From Elymus sibiricus (Eukaryota > Streptophyta > Magnoliopsida > Poales > Poaceae), in NCBI GenBank assembly GCA_039707655.1, contig CM077676.1, positions 379,072,114 to 379,136,113 of the forward strand: DNA of 64,000 bases. Direction: 5' to 3'. Below the pieces are notes generated by a model. That model searched no databases. It was not told where the DNA came from and saw only the letters and a program-made list of their open reading frames with translations. Below are positions 1-12,113 of this stretch, piece after piece. The position numbers were made by a program, and so were the translations under genes. Within the stretch, counting starts at the first letter, position 1; every line of letters begins with the position of its first letter.

Positions 1-483
1 CGTCGCATTTTGGGGTGGGTCTCATCAATCGGCTTTTGAGGAAAATTTTCTAAAAATTTCGTTCCACATTTGCATGTCATCCTCTCAACCTAACACATGG
101 CAATCAACTAAAACTGGCAATCCCTATCACATAACAGGGATAACCAGTGAACCTGACACATTATTTTTTTTCACTCAAATCATGGACATATCCATCTTGC
201 GTGTATGAAGCCCAGTGGCTAATAAATTTGTTGTGGTAGAGTCAATTAAATGTTAATCACTATAATCATGCATGCACGAAGAATCATATTAGTTCAAACC
301 TACAACGTCAATCTATCCCATCGAGCTAATTGCATGATGATACACTTTTTTTTAGAATACGTTCTTTGGCTATTCATATATAGCCATGGATAGAGATGTC
401 ATTGACCAGATTAGTTATATCAGCTTGTGATGAATGTATGATTAGAATCGATTGTAAAGGCGCGCACAAATATATAATTTTCC

Positions 484-640
484 CCGAAGAACCAGCAAAT
501 TAAAAGTTGTAAATGGAGACGTCTATGCATGCCACAATGCCATCCTCATTTTATTTCGCCATTCATCACGTAACATATATATACTCGTCCACTGGATGGA
601 GGAGGCAACCGGCTGCATGCTAATTAAGAGTGACTTAGAT
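484..640 (+). repeat. Host local duplication, copy 1 (uninterrupted)
   Basis: Shares an ordered series of blocks with 764-877 plus 26897-26940: GAGACGTCTA, GCATGCCAC, CATTCATCACGT, AACATATATATACTC, then TCCACT and CCGGCTGCATGCTAAT. The blocks occur in the same order and orientation, so this is a diverged direct duplication. This copy has TCCACT uninterrupted at the site where the CACTA entered copy 2. Confidence 0.75.
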
Positions 641-763
641 TATATATAAATTTCTGGCAACTAGCACTAGAAAACAAAAAATACATGATTGTAAAATATA
701 GTGACACTATTGATATAATGTATTCAAGAGGTTTCTTATAGTTGCAATAATTTTGTATGTTTT

Positions 764-877
764 ACACACAAAAAGATTGTAAACCGAGACGTCTAGCCGT
801 CTACACGCATGCCACTATGCAAGTCTCGTTTCAATTTCGTCATTCATCACGTGTAGTAACATATATATACTCATCCA
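764..877 (+). repeat. Host local duplication, copy 2 (left part)
   Basis: Left half of the second duplicate. It breaks off at the CCA target site of the CACTA (875-877) and continues at 26897 with CCACTTTCGAAG, then CCGGCTGCATGCTAAT near 26912-26927. Confidence 0.75.
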
Positions 878-891
878 CACTAGCAGAATAA

Positions 892-2663
892 TGTTGGGGA
901 ACGTTGCATGGAAAACAAAAAAAATTCTACGCACATGCAAGATTTATCCATGGAGATGCATAGCTACGAGAGGGGGAGTGTGTCTACGTACCCTCGTAGA
1001 CCGTAAGCGGAAGCGTTAGAACAACGCGGTTGATGTCGTCGAACAACTTCACGATCCAACCGACCGAGTACCGAACGTACGACACCTCCGCGTTCAGCAC
1101 ACGTTCAGCTCGGTGACGTCCTCGACTTCTTGATCCAGCAAGACGGCGAGGTAGTGGATGAGTTCCGGTAGCACGACGGCGTGGTGACGGTGATGGTGAT
1201 GCTATCTCCGCAGGGCTTCGCCCAAGCACTGCGAAAATATGACCGAGGGACGGAACTGTGGAGGGGGGCGCCGCACACGGCTACGACAATGTTGTGTCTT
1301 GTTTGGGGCGCCCCCTCTCCTCTATTTATATATATGTGTAGGGCTTCGAGTAGAAGGAATAGTGCCACGTGAACAGTACCGCGTGAATAGTACTATGTGA
1401 ACAGTACCACGTGAATAGTACACACATGGACTTGGACTCCAAAGTCCAATCCTATTCCTACTAGGACTCTCCCTTTTTCCTTCCCTAGCTGCGTGGGCTT
1501 TTGAGGACTTGGTGCGCCTGGCCCAATAAGGCCAGGGTGCCTCCCCTTAGCCCATGCCAGCCCTTGGGACGTGGTGGACCCACTTGTGGACTTCCGGACC
1601 CCTCCGGAATCCTCCGGAACCTTCTGGAAGCTTCCCGGTACAATACCGAAAAAACTGCACCTTTTTTCGGAACCCAAAATATGACTTCCCATATATAAAT
1701 CTTTACCTCTCGACCATTCCGAGACTCCTCGTGACATTCGGGATCTCATCCGGGACTCCGAACAATATTCGGTTACCAATTCACATAACTCATATAACAC
1801 TATATCGTCAACGAACGTTAAGCGTGCGGACCCTACGGGTTCGGGAATGATGTAGACATGACTGAGATGCCTCTCCGGTCAATAACCAATAGCGAAACCT
1901 GGATGCTCATATTGGTTCCTACATATTCCACGAAGATCTTATCGGTCGAACCGCAATGACAACATACGTAATTCCCTTTGTCCGTCGGTGTGTTACTTGC
2001 CCGAGATTCGATCGTCGGTATCTCCATACCTAGTTCAATCTCGTTACCGGCAAGTCTCTTTACTCGTTCCGTAATACATCATCCCGTAACTAACTCCTTA
2101 GTCACTTTGCTTGCAAGCTTCTTATGATGTGCATTACCGAGAGGGCCCAGAGATACCTCTCCGAAACACGGAGGGACAAATCCCGGTCTCGATCCATGCC
2201 AACTCAACAGACACCTTCGGAGATACCTGTAGAGCATCTTTATGATCACCCAGTTACGTTGTGACGTTTGATAGCACACAAGGTATTCCTCCGGTATCCG
2301 GGAGTTGCATGATCTCATGGTCGGAGGAACATGTATTTGACATTCAAGAAAGCAGTAGCAATAAACAGAACGATCATATGCTAAGCTAATAGATGGGTCT
2401 TGTCCATCACATCATTCTCCTAATGATGTGATCCCGTTATCAAATGACAACTCATGTCTATGGTTAGGAAACCTTAACCATCTTTGATCAACAAGCTAGT
2501 CTAGTAGAGGCTCACTAGGGACACGGTATTTGTTTATGTATTCACACATGTATTTAAGTTTCCGGTCAATACAATTCTAGCATGAATAATAAACCTTTAT
2601 CATGAACAAGGAAATATAAAATAATAACAACTTTATTATTGCCTCTAGGGCATATTTCCATCA
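892..2663 (-). repeat. 3' LTR of Angela copy A
   Basis: LTR of 1772 bp bounded by TG...CA. In element orientation this is the downstream LTR and it abuts the polypurine tract at 2664-2674. It differs from its partner at scattered single bases only. The short reading frames inside it recur in every LTR of this family here and are not genes. Confidence 0.93.
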
Positions 2664-2674
2664 GTCTCCCACTT
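2664..2674 (-). other. Polypurine tract of Angela copy A
   Basis: Reads AAGTGGGAGAC on the minus strand directly next to the LTR. It is identical to the tract of copy B and primes plus-strand DNA synthesis. Confidence 0.85.
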
Positions 2675-2699
2675 GCACTAGAGTCAATAATCTACTTCA

Positions 2700-5600
2700 C
2701 ATCGCCATGTGATTAACACCCAAGAGTTCACTAGAGTCAATAATCTAGTTCACATCACCATGTGATTAACACTCAAAGAGTTCTAAGGTGTGATCATGTT
2801 TTGCTCGTGCGAGAGAATTTTAGTCAATGGGTCTGCAATATTCAGACCCATGTGTACTTTGCAAATCCTTATGTCATACTATAGATGCTGCTATCACGCT
2901 TTACTTGGAGCTATTCCAAATGACTGCTCCATTATACGTATCCGGTTTGCTACTCAGAGATATCCATATTGGTGTCAAAGCTTGCATCGACATAACCCTT
3001 TACGACGAACTCTTTATCACCTCCATAATCGAGAAACATTTTTTTAGTCCTTTAGTTACTAAGTATAATTTTGACCGCTGTCCAGTGATCCACTCCTGGA
3101 TCACTCTTATACCCCCTTTGTCAGACACGTGGCAAGGCACACATTAGGTGTGGTACACAGCATGGCATACATTATAGAACATATGGCTGAGGCATAGGGA
3201 ATGACTTTCATTCTCTCTCTATCTTCTGTCGTGATCGAGCTTTGAGTCTTACTCAACTTTACACCTTACAATACAGGCAAGAACTCCTTCTTTGACTGAT
3301 CCATTTTGAACTCCTTCAAAATCTTGTCAAGGTATGTACTCATTGAAAGTCTTATCAAGCGTCTTGATCTATCTCTATAGATCTTGATGCCCAATATATA
3401 AGCAGCTTCACCGAGGTCTTTCATTCAAGTATCCTTTTATGCAATCCAGAAATTCTATATCATTTCCAATCAACAATATGTCATCCACATATAATATTAG
3501 AAATGCTACAGAGCTCCCACTCACTTTCTTGTAAATACAGGCTTCACCGTAAGTCTGTACAAAACCATATGCTTTGATCACCTCATCAAAGCGTATATTC
3601 CAACTCCGTGATGTTTGCACCAGTCCATAGATGGATCGCTGGAGCTTGCACACTTTGTTAGCACCCTTAGGATCGACAAAACCTTCTGGTTGCATCATAT
3701 ACAACTCTTCTTTGAGAAAACCATTAAGGAATGCAGTTTTGACATCCATTTGCCAGATCATAAAATGCGGCAATTGCTAACATGATTCGGACAGACTTAA
3801 GCATCGCTACGGGTGAGAAAGTCTCATCGTAGTCAACCCCTTGAACTTGTCAAAAACCTTTCGTGACAAGTCGAGCTTTGTAGACAGTGATATTACCATC
3901 AGCGTTTGTCTTCCTCTTAAAAATCCATTTATTCTCAATGGCTTGCCAATCATCGGGCAAGTCCACCAAAGTCCATACTTTGTTCTCATACATGGATCCT
4001 ATCTCAGATTTCATGACCTCAAGCCATTTGTCAGAATCTGGGCTCATCATAGCTTCTTCATAGTTCGTAGGTTCGCTGTTGTCTAACAACATGACTTCCA
4101 GAACAGGATTACCGTACCATTCTGGTGCGGAACGTATTCTGGTCGACCTACGAGGTTCAGTAGTAACTTGATCTGAAGTTTCATGATCTTCACCATTATC
4201 TTCCTCTTTTATTGGTGTAGGCATCACGGGAACGGTTTTCTCTGATGAGCTACTTTCCAATTCGAGAGAAGGTACAATTACCTCATCAAATTCTACTTTC
4301 CTCCCACTCACTTCTTTCGAGAGAAACTCCTTCTCTAGAAAGGACCCATTCTTGGCAACAAAGACCTTGCCTTCAGATCTGTGGTAGAAGGTGTACCCAA
4401 TTGTTTCTTTAGGGTATCCTATGAAGACACACTTCTACGCTTTGGGTTCGAGCTTATCAGGTTGAAGCTTTTTCACATAAGCATCGCATCTCCAAACTTT
4501 AAAAAACGACAGCTTAGGTTTCTTGCCAAACCACAGTTCATACGGTGTCGTCTCAATGGATTTAGACGGTGCCCTATTTAACGTGAATGCAGCTGTCTCT
4601 AATGCATAACCCCAAAACGATAGTGGCAAATCGGTAAGAGACATCATAGAACGCACCATATCCAATAAAGTACGGTTACGACGTTCAGACACACCATTAC
4701 GCTGTGGTGTTCCAGGTGGCATGAGTTGTGAAACAATTCCACATTTTCTTAAATGAAGGCCAAACTCGTAACTCAAATATTCGCCTCCGCGATCGGATCG
4801 TAGAAACTTTATTTTCTTGTTACGATGATTCTCTACTTCACTCTGAAATTCTTTGAACTTTTCAAATGTTTCAGACTTGTGTTTCATCAAGTAGATATAC
4901 CCATACCTACTCAAATCATCTGTGAAGGTTAGAAAATAACGATACCCGCCGCGTGCTTCAACATTCATCGGGCCGCATACATCGGTATGTATTATTTCCA
5001 ACAAATCAGTAGCTCGCTCCATTGTTCCGGAGAACGGAGTTTTAGTCATCTTGCCCATGAGGCATGGTTCGCAAGTATCAAATGATTCATAATCAAGAGA
5101 TTCCAAAAGTCCATCAGCATGGAGTTTCTTCATGCGCTTTACACCAATATGACCTAAACGGCAGTGCCACAAGTATGTTGCACTATCATTATCAACTTTG
5201 CATCTTTTGGCATCAATATTATGAATATGTGTATCACTACGATCGCGATTCAACAAGAATAAACCATTCACAAGGGTGCATGATCACGAGGGATATTATT
5301 CATATAAACAGAATAACCATTATTCTCTGACTTAAATGAATAACCGTCTTGCAATAAACAATATCCAGATATAATGTTTTATGCTCAACGCAAGCACCAA
5401 ATAACCATTATTTAGGTTTAACACTAATCCCGAAGGTATTACGAGCGTGTCGATATTGATCATATCAATCTTGGAGACACTTCCAACATATATCGTCACC
5501 TCGCCCTCAGCTAGTCTCCGTTACTCTGCAGCTCCTGCTTCAAGTTACTAATATTAGAAACTGAATCGGTATCAAATACCCAGACGCTGCTACGAGCACT

Positions 5601-6475
5601 AGTGAGGTACATATCAATAACATGTATATCAAATATACCTTTGTTCACTTTGTCACCCTTCTTATCCGCCAAATACTTGGGGCAGTTCCGCTTCCAGTGA
5701 CCAGTTCCTTTGCAGTAGAAGCACTCAGTTTCAGGCTTGGGTCCAACTTTGGGTTTCTTCGTGGGAGCGGCAGCTTGCTTGCCGTTCTTCTTGAAGTTCC
5801 CCTTCTTTCCTTTGCCCTTTTTCTTGAAACTAGTGGTCTTGTTAACCATCAACACTTGATGCTCCTTCTTGATTTCTACCTCCGCCGATTTCAGCATCGC
5901 GAAGAGCTCGGGAATTGTCTTCTCCATCCCTTGCATATTATAGTTCATCACGAAGCCTTTATAGCTTGGTGGTAGTGACTGAAGAACTCTGTCAATAACA
6001 CTCTCAACAGGAAGATCAATTCCCAGCTGAGTCAAGTGGTTGTGGTACCCAGACATTCTGAGTATGTGTTCACTGACAGAACTGTTCTCCTCCATCTTAC
6101 AACTAAAGAACTTGTTGGAGACTTCATATCTCTCAACCCGGGCATTAGCTTGAAATATCAATTTCAGCTCTTGGAACATCTCATATGCTCCGTGGCGTTC
6201 AAAACGCTTTTGTAGTCCCGGTTCTAAGCCGTAGAGCATGGCACACTAAACTATCGAGTAGTCATCAGATCGAGCCTGCCAGCCGTTCACAACGTCTGCA
6301 GCAGCTCCTGCAGCAGGTCCATCACCTAGCGGTGCATCAAGGACATAATCCTTCTGTGCAGCAATGAGGATAATCCTCAAGTTACGGACCCAGTCCGTGT
6401 AATTGCTACCATCATCTTTCAACTAAGCTTTCTTTAGGAACGTATCAAAAACAGGGGAGCTACAACGCGAGCTAT
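2700..6475 (-). pseudogene. Degenerate copia gag-pol polyprotein of Angela copy A
   Basis: Read from right to left, gag begins near 6475. The start codon aligned with that of copy B is ATA instead of ATG. A zinc knuckle of the CCHC type (CFYCKGTGHWKRNC) lies near 5680-5720. The protease catalytic motif, DTGS in copy B, reads DTDS here (about 5565-5575), which should abolish activity. The integrase zinc-binding and DDE regions fall at 5271-4435, the reverse transcriptase with YVDD at 3773-3408, and remnants of RNase H at 3150-2700. Frames are interrupted near 5500, 5280, 4430, 3840 and 3400, and the RNase H part has lost sequence compared with copy B. This is clearly a non-functional relic. 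Copia polyproteins normally supply capsid, protease, integrase and reverse transcriptase for retrotransposition. Confidence 0.92.
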
Positions 6476-7712
6476 TGATCTACAACATAATTTGCAAAGA
6501 CTATCAGGACTAAGTTCATGATAAATTAAGTTCAATTAATCAAATTACTAATGAACTCCCACTTAAATTAACATCCCTCAAGTTAACTAAGTGATACATG
6601 ATCCAAATCAACTAGCCCATGTCCGATCATCACGTGAGATGGGATAGTCATCAATGGTGAACATCTCCATGTTGATCATATCTACTATATGACTCATGTT
6701 TGACCTTTCGGTCTCCAGTATTCCGAGACCATGTCTGTACATGCTAGGCTCGTCAAGTTTAACCCAAGTATTCTGCTTGTGTAAAACTGGCTTACACCTG
6801 TTGTATGTGAACGTAGAATCTATCACACCCGATCATCACGAGGTGCTTCGAAACGACGAACTTTAGCAACGGTGCATACTCGGGGAGAACACTTTTATCT
6901 TGAAATTTAGTGAAGGGATCATCTTATAATGCTACCGTCGTTCTAAGCAAAATAAGATGCATAAAGGATAAACATCACATGCAATCAAAATATGTGACAT
7001 GATATGGCCATCATCATCTTGTGCTTTTGATCTCCATCTCCAAAGTATCGTCATGATCTCCATCGTCACCGGCTCGACACCTTGATCTCCATCGTTGTGT
7101 CGTGGTCGTCTCGCCAACTATTGCTTCTATAACTATTGCTAACGCATAGCGATAAAGTAAAGCAATTACATGGCGTTTGCATTTCATACAATAAAGAGAC
7201 AACCATAAGGCTCCTGCCGGTTGCCGATAAATTACAAAACATGATCATCTCATACAATAACGTATATCACATCATGTCTTGACCATATCACATCACAGCA
7301 TACCCTGCAAAAACAAGTTAGAGGTCCTCTACTTTGTTGTTGCAATTTTTACGTGGCCGCTACGGGGTTCTAGCAAGAACCGTTCTTACCTACGGCACAA
7401 AACCACAACGGTGATTTATCAAGTTTGCTGTTTTAACCTTCAACAAGGACCGGCCGCAGTCAAATTTGATTAAACTAAAGTAGGAGAAACATACACCCGC
7501 CAGCCACCTTTATGCAAAACAAGTTGCATATCTGTCGGTGGAACTGGTCTCATGTACGTGGACATGTAAGGTTGGTCCGGGCCGCTTCATCTTACAATAC
7601 CGCCGAATCAAAATAAGACGTTGGTGGTAAGCAGTATGACGATCACCGCCCACAACTCTTTGTGTTCTACTCGTGCATATCATCTACGCATAGACCTGGC
7701 TCATGATGCCAC
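6476..7712 (-). other. Untranslated leader of Angela copy A with altered primer-binding site
   Basis: Long leader between the 5' LTR and gag, as in BARE/Angela elements. Next to the LTR, the primer-binding site on the minus strand reads TGGCATCATGAGCCA instead of TGGTATCAGAGCCA, with an extra base and a substitution, so initiator tRNA-Met pairing is impaired. Confidence 0.75.
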
Positions 7713-9482
7713 TGTTGGGGAACGTTGCATGGAAAACAAAAAAAATTCTACGCACACGCAAGATCTATCCATGGAGATGCATAGCTACGAGAGGGGGAGT
7801 GTGTCTACGTACCCTCGTAGACCGTAAGCGGAAGCGTTAGAACAACGCGGTTGATGTCGTCGAACAACTTCACGATCCAACCGACCGAGTACCGAACGTA
7901 CGACACCTCCGCGTTCAGCACACGTTCAGTTCGGTGACGTCCTTGACTTCTTGATTCAGCAAGACGGCGAGGTATTGGATGAGTTCCGGCAGCACGACAG
8001 CGTGGTGACGGTGATGGTGATGCTATCTCCGCAGGGCTTCGCCCAAGCACTGCGAAAATATGACCGAGGGACGGAACTGTGGAGGGGGGCGCCGCACACG
8101 GCTAAGACAATGTTGTGTCTTGTTTGGGGCGCCCCCTCTCCTCTATTTATATATGTGTAGGGGCTTGGAGTAGAAGGAATAGTGCAACGTGAACAGTACC
8201 ACGTGAATAGTTCCATGTGAACAGTACCACGTGAATAGTACACACGTGGACTTGGACTCCAAAGTCCAATCCTATTCCTACTAGGACTCTCCCTTTTTCC
8301 TTCCCTAGCTGCGTGGGCTTTTGAGGACTTGGTGCGCCTGGCCCAATAAGGCCAGGGCGCCTCCCCTTAGCCCATGCCAGCCCTTGGGACGTGGTGGACC
8401 CACTTGTGGACTTCCGGACCCCTCCGGAATCCTCCGGAACCTTCTGGAAGCTTCCCGGTACAATACCGAAAAAACTGCACCTTTTTCCGGAACCCAAAAT
8501 ATGACTTCCCATATATAAATCTTTACCTCTCGACCATTCCGAGACTCCTCGTGACGTCTGGGATCTCATCCGGGACTCCGAACAATATTCGGTTACCAAT
8601 TCACATAACTCATATAACACTATATCGTCAACGAACATTAAGCGTTCGGACCCTACGGGTTCGGGAATGATGTAGACATGACTGAGACGCCTCTCCGGTC
8701 AATAACCAATAGCGGAACCTGGATGCTCATATTGGTTCCTACATATTCCACGAAGATCTTATCGGTCGAACCGCAATGACAACATACGTAATTCCCTTTG
8801 TCCGTCCGTGTGTTACTTGCCCGAGATTCGATCGTCGGTATCTCCATACCTAGTTCAATCTCGTTACCGGCAAGTCTCTTTACTCGTTCCGTAATACATC
8901 ATCCCGTAACTAACTCCTTAGTCACTTTGCTTACAAGCTTCTTATGATGTGCATTACCGAGAGGGCCCAGAGATACCTCTCCGAAACACGGAGTGACAAA
9001 TCCCAGTCTCGATCCATGCCAACTCAACAGACACCTTCGGAGATACCTGTAGAGCATCTTTATGATCACCCAGTTACGTTGTGACGTTTGATAGCACACA
9101 AGGTATTCCTCCGGTATCCGGGAGTTGCATGATCTCATGGTCGGAGGAACATGTATTTGACATTCAAGAAAGCAGTAGCAATAAACAGAACGATCATATG
9201 CTAAGCTAACAGATGGGTCTTGTCCATCACATCATTCTCCTAATGATGTGATCCCGTTATCAATGACAACTCATGTCTATGGTTAGGAAACCTTAACCAT
9301 CTATGATCAACGAGCTAGTCTAGTAGAGGCTCACTAGGGACACGGTATTTGTTTATGTATTCACACATGTATTTAAGTTTCCGGTCAATACAATTCTAGC
9401 ATGAATAATAAACCTTTATCATGAACAAGGAAATATAAAATAATAATAACTTTATTATTGCCTCTAGGGCATATTTCCATCA
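7713..9482 (-). repeat. 5' LTR of Angela copy A
   Basis: LTR of 1770 bp with the same TG...CA ends as its partner. In element orientation it is the promoter-bearing LTR. The AATAA target duplicate follows at 9483-9487. Confidence 0.93.
8140..8156 (-). promoter_or_regulatory. LTR promoter TATA box of Angela copy A
   Basis: On the minus strand the motif is ATATATAAATAGAGG. Upstream in element orientation (8190-8250) lie four tandem units resembling CACGTGAAYAGTA that carry G-box cores. That is more than copy B has. Confidence 0.6.
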
Positions 9483-9487
9483 AATAA

Positions 9488-9900
9488 GTCACGTTCCCGA
9501 CGGCTCCGACTATGCCGACGGGGGCCGTCGGCATATATCGAGGTATGCCGACGGCCTAAGGCAAACCGTCGGCGTAGTTCGGCCGTCGGCATACCACCAT
9601 CTATGCCGACGGGGGCCGTCGGCGTCACCAAGCCGTCGGCATATGTCGTGATATGCGTAAGGTGGCCATCGGCATAGACAGGCCGTCGGCATATATGTGG
9701 GCCCGGCCACCCGGTGGTTAACTGCCGTTTGAAGCCGTCAAATGTATGCCGACGGCCCTAACAGCGGCCGTCGGCATAGCTATGCCGACGGCAAAGCTGT
9801 CGGCATACATTGGCCACGTCATCGATCCGCGGCACGTGCCACGTCATCGATCTGTGGCATAGCTATGCCGACGGCTTTGCCGTCGGCATAGCTATGTATT
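9488..9900. repeat. Left subterminal repeats of the CACTA
   Basis: Many copies of TATGCCGACGG and its complement CCGTCGGCATA, often facing each other as short palindromes. Such arrays near both ends are the typical transposase-binding regions of CACTA elements. The same motif fills 26330-26880. Confidence 0.85.
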
Positions 9901-10010
9901 ATTATTTTTTATTTTTTCCTAAATTGAAATTTGATTAATTTAAATGTGCCTTATCTAAACATAAACATACATAGATACGCCACGCGTGTCTGTTGGGCCC
10001 AGTTTGCCGC

Positions 10011-11158
10011 CCGGTCAACAGTGCCAGGGTTAGACGGGACGGGGTACTTGGGGGGTAGCTATGCCGCCAGGTCTTGCGCTGGGCCCTCTTACACGTCTGG
10101 AAGTGTGGTTCCAGGTGCAAGCACCCGTCACGCGGCTCCGTAGTGTGACCCCCCTCACGGACGTCACTACCGCCGTCGCACGGAGGGGGGAAACGACCAC
10201 GTCGGGCAGACACGGAGGGAATCTTGCGGTGGGTTGTGCCCGGACCTTGATCCGAAGTGTACCTACAGGCTGGCCTATCACAGCCAGGTAAAAATGTCCA
10301 TCGGTCAAACCCTGTCCGGCGAAAGTCAAAGGCCTAGATCCGCCCGGTCAACAGTGCCAGGGTTAGACGGGACGAGGTACTTGGGGGGTAGCTATGCCGC
10401 CAGGTCTTGCGCTGGGCCCTCTTACACGTCTGGAAGTGTGGTGCGAGGTGCAAGCACTCGGCTTCGTAGTGTGACCCCCCTCACGGACGTCGCTGCAGCC
10501 GTCGCACGGAGGGGGGAAATGGTCACGTCGGACAGACACGGAGGGAATCTGGCGGTGGGTTGTGCCCGGACCTTGATCCGAAGTGTACCTATGGGCTGGC
10601 CTATCACAGCCAGGTGAAAATGTCCATCGGTCAAACCCCGTCCGGCGAAAGTCAAAGGCCTAGATCCGCCCGGTCAACAGTGCCAGGGTTAGACGGGACG
10701 GGGTACTTGGGGGGTAGCTATGCCGCCAGGTCTTGCGCTGGGCCCTCTTACACGTCTGGAAGTGTGGTGGCAGGTGCAAGCACCCGTCACGTGGCTCCGT
10801 AGTGTGACCCCCCTCACGGACGTCGCTGCCATCGTCGCACGGGGGGGGGGGGGGGGGGGGGAACGGCCACGTCGGGCAGACACGGAGGGAATCTTGCGGT
10901 GGGTTGTGCCCGGACCTTGATCCGTAGTGTACCTATGGGCTGGCCTATCACAGCGAGGTGAAAATGTCCATCGGTCAAACCCCGTTCGGCGAAAGTCAAA
11001 GGCCTAGATCCGCCCGGTCAACAGTGCCAGGGTTAGACGGGACGGGGTACTTGGGGGGTTAGCTATGCCGCCAGGTCTTGCGCTGGGCCCTCTTACACGT
11101 CTGGAAGTGTGGTGGCAGGTGCAAGCACCCGGCACGGGGGGTAGCTATGTCGCCAGAT
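10011..11158. repeat. Tandem array of about 335-bp units inside the CACTA
   Basis: The phrase CCGGTCAACAGTGCCAGG starts at about 10011, 10344, 10670 and 11014, giving units of 333, 326 and 344 bp and a fourth partial copy. The third unit contains a run of 21 G (10841-10861). The short reading frames in each unit are repeats of each other and I do not regard them as genes. Confidence 0.88.
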
Positions 11159-11815
11159 CTGCAATTTCCGGCGATGAAACCCTAGCAGAGCAATAAATTT
11201 CTCGAATATTGCACGCGGGCCCGAAAAATGCGATGGCCTGTCACGTGTCATGCGATGGCCTCCTTTGTGAGCACGAGAAGTTTCGAGGCCAACGGAGCAA
11301 CAGGACCCGCACTTCCTGCACAAACCAGACACGTTCCCTCTCGATACCCAGAGACTAGCTCGGAGACGGTGCGGTTTACAAGCGGCCTCAGGGGAGGCCT
11401 ATTCAAAACGTGCCCAAACTTTTACCACACCCTACAGGGCCCATGTGATGACACCGCGCCAGCTCTCGAGGAATTCCGGCATCGTATGATTTTCCGAGGC
11501 TTTAAACGGTTAGATCATTGTTCTCACACAGACGGCAAACTCAAAAATAGTAATAATTAAATTAATAAAAAGCACCGGCATCCATCATTAAGAAGATGGA
11601 CCGTCACTGTGAATCTTCAGTGCCCGGAAGGGGAAAAGATTCACAGTAATGGTTCATCTTCTTAACAGGAGTGTAATGAAGACCGAAGCTTACTGCATCT
11701 GGATTATCCGACTATTTAAAATGGTCATGTTGCTTGTCTTTGGGCGAGGTGGGACTAAAAGTTTTCTGAGAGACGGAAATTTAGAAAAAAAAATTAAAAA
11801 AATAATAATACATAT
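11159..11815. other. CACTA interior without gene, contains a hairpin
   Basis: No coding signal. A 30-bp inverted repeat lies at 11588-11617 and 11636-11665 (arms start TTAAGAAGATG and match at about 26 of 30 positions). Confidence 0.55.
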
Positions 11816-12113
11816 ATATGCCGACGGCAAAGCCGTCGGCATACCTATGCCCCGGATCGATGACGTGGCACGTGCTAAAGAAATTGTGAGGAAAAAAAGA
11901 AAATACCTATGCCGACGGCTAAGCCGTCGGCATAAGTGCCCCGGATCGATGACGTGGCACGTGCCAAAGAAATTGTGAGAAAAAAAATACCTATGCCGAC
12001 AGCTAAGCCGTCGGCATAGGTGCCCCGGATCGATGACGTGGCACGTGCCAAAGAAATTGTGAGGAAAAAAGAAAAAGAAAATACCTATGCCGACGGCTAA
12101 GCCGTCGGCATAG
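11816..12113. repeat. Four tandem units of about 85 bp with the CACTA palindrome
   Basis: Each unit holds TATGCCGACGGC, a 3-base spacer and GCCGTCGGCATA, then CCCGGATCGATGACGTGGCA and an A-rich stretch. The palindromes are the same as in the terminal arrays, so this is a third, internal block of likely transposase sites just before the GC-rich leader. Confidence 0.85.

Larger units (their letters stand above)
1..877. other. Host flanking DNA, no gene seen
   Basis: AT-rich sequence without a convincing reading frame or known repeat end. It contains one copy of a local duplication (about 484-640) and most of the second copy (764-877), which is where the CACTA transposon inserted. The host sequence resumes at 26897. 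Confidence 0.6.
892..9482 (-). mobile_element. Ty1-copia LTR retrotransposon, Angela/BARE-like, copy A
   Basis: Full-length element in minus orientation. Two LTRs (892-2663 and 7713-9482) begin TGTTGGGGAACG and end ATTTCCATCA on the plus strand. The 5-bp target duplication AATAA lies at 887-891 and 9483-9487. The internal region holds degenerate gag-pol in copia order (gag, protease, integrase, reverse transcriptase, RNase H). Copy B in this window is the same family in opposite orientation; the LTRs are closely alike. It is inserted inside the left terminal inverted repeat of the CACTA. Confidence 0.95.

Noticed and set aside
984..2318. Several short reading frames on both strands, repeated near 7805-9138, 14510-15695 and 21796-22811
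   Set aside because: They recur in all four Angela LTRs at the same places, overlap on opposite strands and have no protein motif; they belong to LTR sequence.
10030..11332. Series of similar 60-130 codon frames on both strands
   Set aside because: They are generated by the 335-bp tandem repeat of the CACTA.
11816..12113. CRISPR-like spaced palindromes
   Set aside because: The spacers are also repeated, the host is a plant, and the units are CACTA repeats.
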